Assembly: GCF_007559005.1 (NCBI RefSeq) | Contig: NZ_CP041763.1 | Location: forward strand, 2,884,463-2,948,462 | Direction of reading: 5' to 3' | DNA: 64,000 bases | DNA from: Gordonia zhaorongruii | GTDB lineage: Bacteria > Actinomycetota > Actinomycetes > Mycobacteriales > Mycobacteriaceae | In this document: positions 1-10,042 of the stretch, piece after piece | Position numbering within the stretch: position 1 is the first letter of the stretch | How the letters are laid out: each line of letters starts with the position of its first letter | Notes under the pieces: model-generated | Database searches by the model: none | What the model was told of the DNA's origin: nothing | What the model saw: only the letters and a program-made list of their open reading frames with translations | Made by a program: the position numbers and the translations under genes

Positions 1-217
1 GGTCATCCTCACCACGTATCGCGCACTTCGCGGCCCCACCACGCTCGACCGCCTCGTCGGCATCGATGCCATCGTCGCCATCATGATCTGCGGCCTGGCC
101 GTCTGGGTCGCAGCGAGCGGCGACACCACCATCGCGGCCGGCATCGTCGTACTGAGTCTCGTGAGTTTCATCGGGTCGGTGGCCGTCGCACGATTCCGAG
201 TGAGGGATGACGAATGA
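1..217 (+). CDS. mrpF: Mrp antiporter subunit F (MrpF/PhaF), 3' end only
   Basis: The open frame enters from the left edge and ends at TGA 215-217; about 71 residues are visible. It carries the MrpF signature RGPTTLDRLVGID followed by two hydrophobic segments (IVAIMICGLAVWVAA and GIVVLSLVSFIGSVAVARF), as in the small integral-membrane F subunit of multi-subunit Na+/H+ antiporters. The stop overlaps the start of mrpG in an ATGA, so the two are translationally coupled. In known mrp operons F lies between E and G, so subunits A-E should lie to the left of the window. The start codon is not visible. Confidence 0.88.
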   Translation, partial: VILTTYRALRGPTTLDRLVGIDAIVAIMICGLAVWVAASGDTTIAAGIVVLSLVSFIGSVAVARFRVRDDE

Positions 218-555
218 TCAGGGATATCCTCGCGGCCTCCTTCGTCCTGTTCGGATCGCTCGTGGCACTGACCGCGGCCATCGGCATCGTCCGCTTCCCG
301 GACACTCTCAGCCGGATGCACGCGGCGACCAAACCGCAGACCTTCGGCATGTTCCTCGTGCTGATCGGGACGCTGATCGAGATCAACGGTCATCCGGACA
401 GCGGAATGCTCGTCCTGGCCGCGCTCTTCACCGCGATCACGGCCCCGGTCATCGCACAGCGCGTCGGCCGTCTCGTGTACCGAGAGCAGCGCGGCGACGA
501 GCAACTGCTCGACGAATCACAGCTGCGGCCCCTGTCGTCGCGCGACGAAAACTGA
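214..555 (+). CDS. mrpG: Mrp antiporter subunit G (MrpG/PhaG)
   Basis: A 113-residue membrane protein, normal for MrpG. It has three hydrophobic segments (about residues 3-25, 42-58 and 65-85) and the family pattern GIVRFPDTLSRMHAATKPQT between the first two. MrpG is the last subunit of the Mrp complex in the cytoplasmic membrane, which exchanges Na+ or K+ for protons and supports pH and salt tolerance. The ATG overlaps the mrpF stop by 4 bp. Nothing belonging to the complex follows, since the next gene is convergent, so this is the end of the operon. Confidence 0.93.
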   Translation: MIRDILAASFVLFGSLVALTAAIGIVRFPDTLSRMHAATKPQTFGMFLVLIGTLIEINGHPDSGMLVLAALFTAITAPVIAQRVGRLVYREQRGDEQLLDESQLRPLSSRDEN

Positions 556-639
556 CCCGGCCGGAGCGGATTCCCTCGGCCGGCGAGCTCAGTCGAGCAG
601 TTCGCTGCCGGTCCCGTCGCGGTCGGGGTCCGGCCTCCG

Positions 640-1782
640 TCAGTCCAGTTCGTCGACGATCGAGCCGACCACGTCCCGCATGCTGCCCGTCCGGGCGAGC
701 ACGTCGTGCTGTCGCTGGTAGCTGATCCGCCCCGCGACGATGTCGGCGACCGACGCGAGTTCCGCACTGCATCCCAACGACGCGGCCACCGGCTCCAGGC
801 GTACCAGCAGGTCCGCGAGGTCCTCGGTGACGAGCCGCTCGGAGCATTCTGCGTCCTGGATGATGATGGCGTCGATTCCGTACCGAGCCGCACGCCATTT
901 GTTCTCCTGAACCAGCCACGGGGCCATCTGCGGCAGTTCCTCGCCCGCGGTGAGCCGGCGATCCAGGTCGACGATCAGGCAGTGCGTCAACGCGACCACT
1001 CCCGCCAGCTCCCGCCGGTTCGAAACACCGTCGCACACCCGGACCTCGATCGTGCCCAGGTGCGGAGACGGGCGGATGTCCCAGCGGATCTCGTTGAGAT
1101 CGTCGATGATCCCCGTGGTCAGCTGGTCGTGCGCGAACGCCTCGAACTCGCTCCAGCGCTCGAACTGGAACGGGAGACCCGCGGTCGGTAGCTGCTGGAA
1201 CATCATCGCCCGGTTACTGGCGTAACCGGTCTCGTCACCACCCCACATCGGGGACGACGCCGACAGTGCGAGCAGATGCGGATAGTACTTGAGCAGCGAC
1301 GACAGTATCGGCAGTACCTTGTCGCGACGACTCACCCCGACGTGCACGTGCACGCCCCAGATCAGCATCTGCCTGCCCCACCACTGAGTGCGTTCGATCA
1401 GCTCCGCGTAGCGGTTGCCCTCCGTGAGCTGCTGCGTCGACCACGGTGCGAACGGATGGGTGCCCGCCCCGTACAGATCGGTGTCGATCTCGGCGGTCAG
1501 GTCCCGGACCACGTCGAGCGTGGCACCGAGATCGGCCATCGCCTCGGCCACCGTGTGACACACCCCGGTGACCAGTTCGACGGTGTTGCGGAGCAGTTCC
1601 TTGTGGATCTGCGCAGCCCGGTCGACTCCGCGTCCGCTGATCAGCTCGAACAGATCGGGGGCACGGTTCACCAGATCGCGAGTACTTCGATCGACCAGTG
1701 CCAGTTCCCACTCCACGCCGATCGTCGGCTCAGGCGATCCCTCGAACGGGATCGGACTGATCGGGTTCCCCACCGGAGGCAC
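640..1782 (-). CDS. ybdK: Carboxylate-amine ligase, YbdK / glutamate-cysteine ligase 2 family
   Basis: A 380-residue protein of the GCS2 family. Near the N-terminus it has the signature TIGVEWELALVD (metal- and ATP-binding Glu residues); in the middle it has WGVHVHVGVSRRDK, the catalytic-core motif of this fold, and later IRPSPHLGTIEVRVCD. Members ligate an amine to a gamma-carboxylate using ATP; YbdK of E. coli has weak gamma-glutamylcysteine ligase activity, but the true substrate in actinobacteria is unknown. It is the counterpart of Mtb Rv0433, which also neighbours sodC. The chosen start is GTG at 1782; GTG at 1773 is an in-frame alternative. It converges on mrpG. Confidence 0.88.
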   Translation of the reverse strand: MPPVGNPISPIPFEGSPEPTIGVEWELALVDRSTRDLVNRAPDLFELISGRGVDRAAQIHKELLRNTVELVTGVCHTVAEAMADLGATLDVVRDLTAEIDTDLYGAGTHPFAPWSTQQLTEGNRYAELIERTQWWGRQMLIWGVHVHVGVSRRDKVLPILSSLLKYYPHLLALSASSPMWGGDETGYASNRAMMFQQLPTAGLPFQFERWSEFEAFAHDQLTTGIIDDLNEIRWDIRPSPHLGTIEVRVCDGVSNRRELAGVVALTHCLIVDLDRRLTAGEELPQMAPWLVQENKWRAARYGIDAIIIQDAECSERLVTEDLADLLVRLEPVAASLGCSAELASVADIVAGRISYQRQHDVLARTGSMRDVVGSIVDELD

Positions 1783-1813
1783 CCCCGCCCCTCTGACTAC
1801 CGCCGCGTCGCCG

Positions 1814-2464
1814 CTACTTGGCCTCGATCACACCGCACGCCTGGCGCTTGGTGCCGTCGGTGTCACCGACCTCGTGCACGACGAGCGCTTTGTCCTTCGC
1901 CTGATCGATGGTGAACGCGTCGGTGGTGCTGGTGACCGTTCCGGTTCCGTCCTTCAGGACGCTGACACTGGTCAGATCGCCGCTCTCCGGCTTGCCGGTG
2001 TGGCCGTTCACCTGCAGGTGGCCGCCTGCCGAAGAGAAGTTGTCTGCAGCGTCGCACTTGCCGACCGAGTGGACGTGCACTCCGTGCAGACCGGGTTCGA
2101 TACCGGTGACGCGCAGTTCGACGGTGACCGCCGAACCGGTGGAGGTGAAGGTGGCCATGCCGACGTCGCCGCCCGACTTATCGCGGAGCGTGACGGTGGC
2201 GGTCTGGTTCGCACCGCTCTCGCTGCCGCTCGCGCCGGTCTGCTCACCGCCGGCCGACGACGCGCCCGGATGAGCCTCGGCGTCCGGATTCACCTGGTCG
2301 CCGGTGATGACCGGCGGCGTGGTGCCGGGAGCCGACGACGGCTCCTCGTTCGGAGTGCAGCCCGCGAGAACGGCGCCCGTGGCGCCTGCCGCTGCAACCA
2401 TGGCCAGGACACGAGTAGTCGAGATTCCGGCGACGGTGCCTCGGGTGACGTTACGGGCGAACAT
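1814..2464 (-). CDS. sodC: Periplasmic Cu superoxide dismutase lipoprotein SodC
   Basis: A 216-residue lipoprotein. ATG 2464 is chosen because AAGGAG lies just upstream. A signal sequence ends in the lipobox LAGC, giving a lipid-anchored Cys at about residue 35 and a Ser/Pro/Glu-rich linker. The SOD_Cu fold follows: GLHGVHVHSVGKC (two copper His and a disulphide Cys), SAGGHLQVNGHTGK, SGDLTSV, then VVHEVGD with the last copper His, and CGVIEAK as the partner Cys. Mtb SodC (Rv0432) is a copper-only enzyme, and this one likewise lacks a full zinc set. The loop before the last Cys is much shorter than in Mtb. It should detoxify superoxide outside the membrane. Confidence 0.9.
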   Translation of the reverse strand: MFARNVTRGTVAGISTTRVLAMVAAAGATGAVLAGCTPNEEPSSAPGTTPPVITGDQVNPDAEAHPGASSAGGEQTGASGSESGANQTATVTLRDKSGGDVGMATFTSTGSAVTVELRVTGIEPGLHGVHVHSVGKCDAADNFSSAGGHLQVNGHTGKPESGDLTSVSVLKDGTGTVTSTTDAFTIDQAKDKALVVHEVGDTDGTKRQACGVIEAK

Positions 2465-2511
2465 GACGCTCCTTATTTCGCGGTATGGGGGCTGTGGATG
2501 AAGTCGGTGGA

Positions 2512-3024
2512 TCAGCGGGTGATGACAACGACGGCGAGTTGTCCCTGGCATTTGCTGAACGCTGCCGGACGAGGCTCCGGGGAAGCCTCTCCCGGCACTG
2601 CCTCCGCCAGAGTCTTGGCTGCGTCCTCCTCGCCCTCACCGTAGAAGATCGTGTTCTCGCTGATGCTGCTCGTCTGAAGATTCTCGGCTCCACTGACCTC
2701 GAAGCCCTTGCTCTTGAGCGCTTCAGAGACGTCGCCGGCGAGCCCGGTGACCGTGCCCGCATTCAGCACGCACACCGAACCGACCTTCTCGGCGCCCGAC
2801 ACCGCACTCGAGGACGGCGCCGTGCTCTTCGCAGATCCGGTCGAGGGAGCCTGCTCAGCCGAGGTCTGGGCGTTGCGGCCCGCAGCCTCCAGGTCCGAAC
2901 TGGCGTCCTCGCCGCTCGTCGCTGCACTGTGCCAGCCGAGGCCGATGAAGACCACGGCGATCGCCAGCAGCAGCATGGCGCCCGCACGGAGCGGAAGTCG
3001 ATTGGTTTCCCGGTCAGCTTTCAT
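2512..3024 (-). CDS. LytR C-terminal-domain membrane-anchored protein (Rv0431-like)
   Basis: A 170-residue protein with one N-terminal membrane segment (about residues 15-34), a Ser/Ala-rich linker, and a C-terminal LytR_C domain beginning VCVLNAGTVTGLAGDVSEAL and continuing through FEVSGAENL and TIFYGEGEEDAAKTLAEAV. The position and architecture match Mtb Rv0431. The domain is usually extracytoplasmic and found at the end of cell-wall ligase-type LCP proteins; its own role is not known. A minus-strand -10-like TAAAGT at 3032-3037 sits 7 nt before ATG 3024, so the mRNA may be leaderless; GTG 3027 is the alternative start. Confidence 0.8.
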   Translation of the reverse strand: MKADRETNRLPLRAGAMLLLAIAVVFIGLGWHSAATSGEDASSDLEAAGRNAQTSAEQAPSTGSAKSTAPSSSAVSGAEKVGSVCVLNAGTVTGLAGDVSEALKSKGFEVSGAENLQTSSISENTIFYGEGEEDAAKTLAEAVPGEASPEPRPAAFSKCQGQLAVVVITR

Positions 3025-3084
3025 CACGGCAACTTTATCGCACGAGGCAGCCTGCGCAGTGAGCCGCTCGCGCGACGCGCTGAA

Positions 3085-3417
3085 CTACAGGTCGAAACCG
3101 AGGCGCCGGGCGGCGCGCGCCTTCTGACGGGAAGCTCGCAGCCGACGCAGTCGCTTCACGAGCATCGGGTCTGCGGCGAGGGATTCCGGGCGGTCGACCA
3201 GCGCGTTCAGGATCTGGTAGTACCTCGTAGCCGACAGACTGAAGAGTTCTTTGATCGCTTCCTCTTTGGAGCCCGCGTACTTCCACCACTGCCGTTCGAA
3301 TGACAGAATGTCGTGTTCCCGGCGTGTCAGCCCGTCGGGCCCGACCTCGTGCGGATCGGCGTTGTCCGCCGACGCCTGTTCATCGCCGTTGGGGGTACGC
3401 GCGGTTGCGCCGTCCAT
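3085..3417 (-). CDS. DUF3263 protein, small putative DNA-binding regulator (Rv0430-like)
   Basis: 110 residues. The core LTRREHDILSFERQWWKYAGSK is the DUF3263 signature and is followed by LFSLSATRYYQILNALVDRP, which resembles a helix-turn-helix recognition segment. The tail is strongly basic (MLVKRLRRLRASRQKARAARR), consistent with nucleic-acid binding. The family is confined to actinobacteria and this is the positional equivalent of Mtb Rv0430. ATG 3417 has GGGAG upstream. It is divergent from def. No target is known. Confidence 0.8.
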   Translation of the reverse strand: MDGATARTPNGDEQASADNADPHEVGPDGLTRREHDILSFERQWWKYAGSKEEAIKELFSLSATRYYQILNALVDRPESLAADPMLVKRLRRLRASRQKARAARRLGFDL

Positions 3418-3606
3418 CTCGCTCCCTTAAGCCTGCCGTCATTGCCTGCCGAAAGTGTCCGTCCACCGCACCCGGTTCCGCGCTTCCTGACCGACCGGTC
3501 GGGGCGAATCACAAGCGTGTGGTTCCGAGAGAAGTGTAACCACGAGCGCGCGCCGTCACACGACGACGCACCGCCGACACGCCACATCACTGTCCGATCC
3601 CGCCGG

Positions 3607-3612
3607 TATTGT
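3607..3612 (+). promoter_or_regulatory. -10 element giving a leaderless def mRNA
   Basis: TATTGT lies 8 nt before the def ATG at 3621 and no Shine-Dalgarno sequence is present. This spacing puts the transcription start at or next to the ATG, the common leaderless layout in mycobacteria. No good -35 is seen. Confidence 0.45.
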
Positions 3613-3620
3613 GTCTTCCC

Positions 3621-4214
3621 ATGGCAATTCTTCCGATCTGCATCGTGGGCGAGCCCGTCCTGCATCAGCCGACGACCCCCGTCGAACTCGACGGCGACGG
3701 TCGTCCTGCCCGCGAGATCGTCGAGCTCCTCGACGACATGTACGAGACCATGGACCGCGCGAACGGCGTCGGACTGGCCGCCAATCAGGTGGGCCGCGGC
3801 CTCCGCATGTTCGTGTACGACTGCCCCGACGGCGGGGTCCGGAGGCGGGGCGAGGTGATCAACCCGGTCCTGGAGACGTCGGAGATCCCCGAGACCATGC
3901 CCGATCCGGACTCGAACGACGAGGGCTGCCTGTCCGTTCCGGGTGAGGGCTTCCCCACCGGCCGCGCCGAGTGGGCCAAGGTGGTGGGCACCGACCGCGA
4001 CGGCCAACCGGTCGAGGTGGAGGGCGAGGGGTTCTTCGCGCGCATGCTCCAGCACGAGACCGGCCACCTCGACGGCTACGTGTACGTGGACGTCCTCATC
4101 GGCCGGAACGCCCGCGCCGCGAAGAAGACGATCAAACGGAACGGCTGGGGCGTCCCCGGGCTCACCTGGCTGCCCGGCAGCGTCAGCGATCCGTTCGGCC
4201 ATGACGACGACTGA
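3621..4214 (+). CDS. def: Peptide deformylase
   Basis: 197 residues. All three catalytic motifs are present: [10 protein letters not shown] (motif 1), EGCLSVPGE with the metal-ligand Cys (motif 2), and QHETGHLDG with the HExxH metal site (motif 3). The enzyme removes the formyl group from the starting methionine of new proteins in the cytoplasm and is essential in most bacteria. ATG 3621 is chosen over upstream codons because it begins the conserved [15 protein letters not shown] and because a -10-like TATTGT lies 8 nt before it. Equivalent to Mtb Rv0429c. The next gene starts 6 bp after the stop. Confidence 0.96.
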   Translation: MAILPICIVGEPVLHQPTTPVELDGDGRPAREIVELLDDMYETMDRANGVGLAANQVGRGLRMFVYDCPDGGVRRRGEVINPVLETSEIPETMPDPDSNDEGCLSVPGEGFPTGRAEWAKVVGTDRDGQPVEVEGEGFFARMLQHETGHLDGYVYVDVLIGRNARAAKKTIKRNGWGVPGLTWLPGSVSDPFGHDDD

Positions 4215-4220
4215 TCCGGC

Positions 4221-4922
4221 GTGAACGGGCGCGACCCGGTGGCGGGCGACCGCGTGGTCGTCCGGTACCGCCTGACCCCGTCGTCACCTGCTGATTGGCG
4301 CGATGCCCCCAATCCACCTCTGCCGCATTCACCGACCCTGTCGGACATCACCGGAGTACTCGTCTCCGCCGATGCCGCCGGACTGCGCATCGACCGCGAC
4401 GGGACGATCGAGACGGTGCCGAACGACGCGGTCGTCTCCCTGCGCACCCTCTCGCGACGAGTGGTGCGCAATTCGCAGATCCGCGACCTCGAACGTGCAC
4501 TGTGCACGGCGGCGGACGCGAGCGAGCGGGCCGAGATCGACGGCTGGATCGTCCAGGCATCCGGAGCTACCGATGCGGACGTGCGTGCGCGGGCCGCTGT
4601 GCCGATCGAGTTCACCGCTTCCGCGGCAGCTGTCTCCCGGATCCGCGAGTGGTACTCCGCCCGCGACGCGATCTCGTACGCGATCCTGCCCGATCGCCTG
4701 GTGCGCCCCGGCTCCATCCCGTACGCCGACGCCGGATACGCGATCGAGGTCCTCGTCGCCGACACCGCCGAGCCAGGGACACTCCCGGACGATCTTCCCG
4801 AAGTGGCTGTCGGCCCCGGCCGGTGGGCGGTTCAGGTGCGTGCCGACGACGATGTGAGCCGAACGAGAGCCAGGGATGCCGGATACGCACTGCACCACAC
4901 CGGACGGGTCGTCCGGCTCTAG
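4221..4922 (+). CDS. Shortened Rv0428c-like protein (GNAT N-terminal domain, acetyl-CoA half apparently missing)
   Basis: 233 residues, starting at GTG 4221 just after def. The first half (GDRVVVRYRL, DITGVLVSADAAGLRI, ETVPNDAVVSLRTLSRR) looks like the SH3-like N-terminal module seen in Mtb Rv0428c, a GNAT acetyltransferase of about 300 residues that also follows def. A middle segment with RIREWYSARD and a last segment ending RARDAGYALHHTGRVVRL resemble parts of that family, but the acetyl-CoA-binding loop (an R/Q-x-x-G-x-G/A pattern) is not seen. It therefore seems to have lost the catalytic core while staying in frame. It could still bind a partner or nucleic acid; catalytic activity is doubtful. 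Confidence 0.55.
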   Translation: MNGRDPVAGDRVVVRYRLTPSSPADWRDAPNPPLPHSPTLSDITGVLVSADAAGLRIDRDGTIETVPNDAVVSLRTLSRRVVRNSQIRDLERALCTAADASERAEIDGWIVQASGATDADVRARAAVPIEFTASAAAVSRIREWYSARDAISYAILPDRLVRPGSIPYADAGYAIEVLVADTAEPGTLPDDLPEVAVGPGRWAVQVRADDDVSRTRARDAGYALHHTGRVVRL

Positions 4923-4969
4923 AACCGCGGATGCGGCGACTGCGGATCGAGCCGCTACCGTGTAACGCG

Positions 4970-5479
4970 ATGTCACACCCCACCTCGGATCGCGATCAGT
5001 CGCGTCGTCGCATGCTCGCCTCCGCCCTGGGCATCCTCGTCCTCCTCGCCGTCCTCGCGCTGACCTGGTGGATCGACGGCCAGAGCACCACGGACGCGGA
5101 TTCCCCGACGTCCAGCAGCGCCAGCAGCGCAAGCACGTTCGACGGCGGTGCCGCCCCCGGCGCGCACGGTTCACGAGCCGAGTCGGATCTCCCGGCCCGC
5201 GTCGCACGCACCCTTTCGTACATCGACTCGAATGACTGGCCCGAGGCCGCGAACGCCCCTGGAACACGCGGCGGCGACACCTTCCGCAACAACGAGCGGC
5301 GGCTGCCGCAGCGCGGTTCGGACGGGACGAAGGTCCGCTACCGCGAATGGGACGTGAACCCGAAGCAGGACGGCCGCGGCCGGGATGCGGAGCGCATCGT
5401 CACCGGCGACGACGGATCGGCGTACTACACGCTCGATCATTACGAGTCGTTCACCCGGATCAGAGGACCGTCGTCATGA
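4970..5479 (+). CDS. Membrane-anchored or secreted guanyl-specific ribonuclease (barnase / RNase Sa family)
   Basis: 169 residues. An N-terminal hydrophobic stretch (MLASALGILVLLAVLALTWW, about residues 15-34) is a signal anchor or signal peptide, followed by a Ser/Thr/Ala/Gly-rich linker. The C-terminal ~95 residues match the microbial RNase fold: GDTFRNNERRLP, YREWDVNP (general-base Glu), RDAERIVTGDDG (Arg) and YYTLDHYESFTRI (His), the catalytic set of RNase Sa and barnase. It should cleave RNA after guanine outside the cytoplasm. Its stop overlaps the next start in ATGA, and the next gene encodes the matching inhibitor. Not present at this position in Mtb. Confidence 0.85.
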   Translation: MSHPTSDRDQSRRRMLASALGILVLLAVLALTWWIDGQSTTDADSPTSSSASSASTFDGGAAPGAHGSRAESDLPARVARTLSYIDSNDWPEAANAPGTRGGDTFRNNERRLPQRGSDGTKVRYREWDVNPKQDGRGRDAERIVTGDDGSAYYTLDHYESFTRIRGPSS

Positions 5480-5970
5480 CCGTAGGACGCATCAGCGACT
5501 TCCTGCATGCCGCAGCGAGCGGCGGTTCCGCCGTCGGGCTGACCACCGAGCCGGTGAGTACGTTCGGCACCGGCAGTGCGACGCGTCGGGTCGATGCCTC
5601 ATCCATGCGAACGGTGTCCGGAATCTTCGATGAGCTGGCACGTGCGTGGCGGTTCCCCGACCATTTCGGGCGGAACAAGGATGCCCTCGACGACTGCATG
5701 CGGGACCTTCCCACCCGCCTCCGCACTCCCGAGGGCGGTGCCGCGACGACCTGCCTCACCGTTGTCACCCACGCCGAGCAGCTGCTCGCAGACGAGCCGG
5801 ACGAGCTCGACTGGTTCGCCGAGTCGATCGACTTCTGGAGCGACGCACATCGCGCGCAGGGTCGAGGCTTCGCCTTCCTGCTGATCGCCGCGGACGACGG
5901 CGCGGTGAACCTTCACGGCCGGTGGGCCGCCACCGACTCCCCCATCTCCGATGTCGACGGAAAGGGCTGA
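5476..5970 (+). CDS. Barstar-family ribonuclease inhibitor
   Basis: 164 residues. The segment VDASSMRTVSGIFDELARAW followed by FPDHFGRNKDALDDCMRDLP is the barstar pattern, where the acidic helix plugs the active site of barnase-type RNases. About 30 extra N-terminal residues and an extended C-terminal part (LIAADDGAVNLHGRWAA) make it longer than classic barstar (about 90). Overlap with the RNase gene by 4 bp ensures the inhibitor is made with the toxin, as expected for self-protection in the cytoplasm. Pairing of the two products is an inference from family and overlap. Confidence 0.83.
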   Translation: MTVGRISDFLHAAASGGSAVGLTTEPVSTFGTGSATRRVDASSMRTVSGIFDELARAWRFPDHFGRNKDALDDCMRDLPTRLRTPEGGAATTCLTVVTHAEQLLADEPDELDWFAESIDFWSDAHRAQGRGFAFLLIAADDGAVNLHGRWAATDSPISDVDGKG

Positions 5971-5973
5971 CAG

Positions 5974-6762
5974 ATGCGCCTGGCCACCTGGAACGTCAAC
6001 TCGATCCGAGCACGATCCGAGGACGTCGTCGCCTGGATGGCCCGGCACGAGATCGACGTGCTCGCGATGCAGGAGACCAAGTGCTCCGACGATCAGTTCC
6101 CGGTGATGAGCTTCATCGCCCACGGCTACGACGTCGCCTTCCACGGCACCGGCGGCTACAACGGCGTCGCGATCGCCTCGCGCATCGGCCTCGACGACGT
6201 CCACAAGGGCTTCGACGGCCAGCCTCAGTTCGACGGAACGTCCGAGGCGCGTGCGATCTCGGCGTCATGCGGCGGCGTTCGCGTGTGGAGCCTGTACGTG
6301 CCGAACGGGCGGGCACCGGGCGATCCTCACCTGGATTACAAGCTGGAGTGGCTCGACACCCTGTCGGGTGTGATGCAACTCGAGCTGACCCACGATCCAG
6401 CGGCGCAGATCGCGCTGGCCGGGGACTGGAACGTGGCGCCGACCGACGCCGACGTATGGGACCCCGAGTACTTCGCCGAGCGCACGCACACCTCCGAGGC
6501 CGAGCGAGCGGCATTCGACGCCTTCAGCGAGGCCGGCTACCTGGACAGCGCGGGCCCCTTCACTCCGGGCCCGGGGACCTACACGTTCTGGGACTACACG
6601 GCGGGACGGTTCGCGAAGAACGAGGGGATGCGCATCGACTTCGCCCTCTGCTCGCCGGCCCTCGACGACCGAGTGCACGATGCGTTCGTCGATGTCGCAG
6701 CTCGCGCCGCCAAGGGTGCCAGTGACCACGCCCCGCTCGTTCTCGACGTATCGTCGGACTGA
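5974..6762 (+). CDS. xthA: Exodeoxyribonuclease III (AP endonuclease)
   Basis: 262 residues, full length for the family. It begins MRLATWNVNSIRAR and contains QETKCSDDQFP (metal-binding Glu), YNGVAIASR, LAGDWNVAPTDADVWDP (catalytic Asp/Asn), MRIDFALCSP and ASDHAPLVLDV (Asp-His pair). It repairs abasic sites and 3' blocks in DNA. The ATG is 3 bp after the barstar stop, so it is probably co-transcribed with the RNase/barstar pair even though its function is unrelated. Equivalent to Mtb Rv0427c. Confidence 0.96.
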   Translation: MRLATWNVNSIRARSEDVVAWMARHEIDVLAMQETKCSDDQFPVMSFIAHGYDVAFHGTGGYNGVAIASRIGLDDVHKGFDGQPQFDGTSEARAISASCGGVRVWSLYVPNGRAPGDPHLDYKLEWLDTLSGVMQLELTHDPAAQIALAGDWNVAPTDADVWDPEYFAERTHTSEAERAAFDAFSEAGYLDSAGPFTPGPGTYTFWDYTAGRFAKNEGMRIDFALCSPALDDRVHDAFVDVAARAAKGASDHAPLVLDVSSD

Positions 6763-6827
6763 GCCGCCACGGCGTTCTCGTGCACCGGACGAGTACGACG
6801 GATCAGGCCCGGTCGGACCAGGCTCGC

Positions 6828-7184
6828 TCAGACCGGGGCGAGCGCGACCACGCCGGGATGCGCATCGATGTACTTCTTGGTGAACGTGCACAGCGGACGG
6901 ACTCGGTAGCCCCGCTCCCGCATGTACCCCATCGCACTGCCGGTGAGTCGGGTTGCGAGACCGTGACCGCCGTACTCGTCGTACAGGACGGTGTGCAGTA
7001 TGGTCGCAACCTCGCCTTCGCCGACGGATTCCAGTCGGTATCCGAGAACACCGACCAGGTCGCCCGCGACCCAGAGCTCGAATCGCTCTCGGTCCGGATT
7101 GTGCACAACCTGCGAGATCTGCTGCAGCAACGATCGCGCCGAGTTCTGCGGGGCCTGATGATGATGACGGCTCCTGCGATGCAT
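6828..7184 (-). CDS. Small GNAT-family N-acetyltransferase (YjdJ-like)
   Basis: 118 residues, the size of single-domain YjdJ-type GNAT proteins. Visible parts are FELWVAGDLVGVLGYRLE, then ILHTVLYDEYGGHGLATRLTGSAMGYMRERGY, where EYGGHGLA is the acetyl-CoA pyrophosphate loop, and the family ending YRVRPLCTFTKKYIDAHP with the conserved Cys. ATG 7184 is chosen because AGGAGG (7190-7195) lies 5 nt upstream. The substrate is unknown. A perfect CRP-type palindrome overlaps the leader, so expression is likely tied to cAMP; see the promoter entries. Confidence 0.83.
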   Translation of the reverse strand: MHRRSRHHHQAPQNSARSLLQQISQVVHNPDRERFELWVAGDLVGVLGYRLESVGEGEVATILHTVLYDEYGGHGLATRLTGSAMGYMRERGYRVRPLCTFTKKYIDAHPGVVALAPV

Positions 7185-7194
7185 GAACACCTCC

Positions 7195-7210
7195 TGTGAC
7201 GACGGTCACA
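7195..7210 (-). promoter_or_regulatory. Perfect CRP box over the start region of the GNAT gene
   Basis: TGTGACGACGGTCACA matches the CRP consensus TGTGA-N6-TCACA at every defined position. On the minus strand it lies immediately downstream of a -10-like element (7211-7216) and touches the AGGAGG of the GNAT gene. A bound CRP dimer here would be expected to block transcription, so cAMP-CRP may repress this gene; that is an inference from position. Confidence 0.65.
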
Positions 7211-7265
7211 ACGCTACGTCGGACCGGTACGCCCAGCAAGTCACATCAGTCACATCTGCATCACA
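7211..7265 (-). promoter_or_regulatory. GNAT promoter with upstream TGTGA direct repeats
   Basis: On the minus strand TTGCTG (7234-7239) and TAGCGT (7211-7216) are 17 bp apart. Just upstream of the -35 are three direct copies of the half-site TGTGA (plus-strand TCACA at 7241-7245, 7250-7254 and 7261-7265), spaced 9 and 11 bp, close to one helical turn. They may bind CRP or another factor on one face of the DNA. Confidence 0.5.
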
Positions 7266-7351
7266 ATCCCCTTTCGGAACGGCGTGTGGTCCCTCCGATC
7301 ACTCCTGCCGTAGGGTGCAACCAGCGGTCGACGACCGCATACAAATGAACA

Positions 7352-9996
<2,645 letters not shown>

Positions 9997-10042
9997 ACGA
10001 CGCCCCTGGGGAGTAGCGGCCCCCGGGACGTCACGGCCCGCG

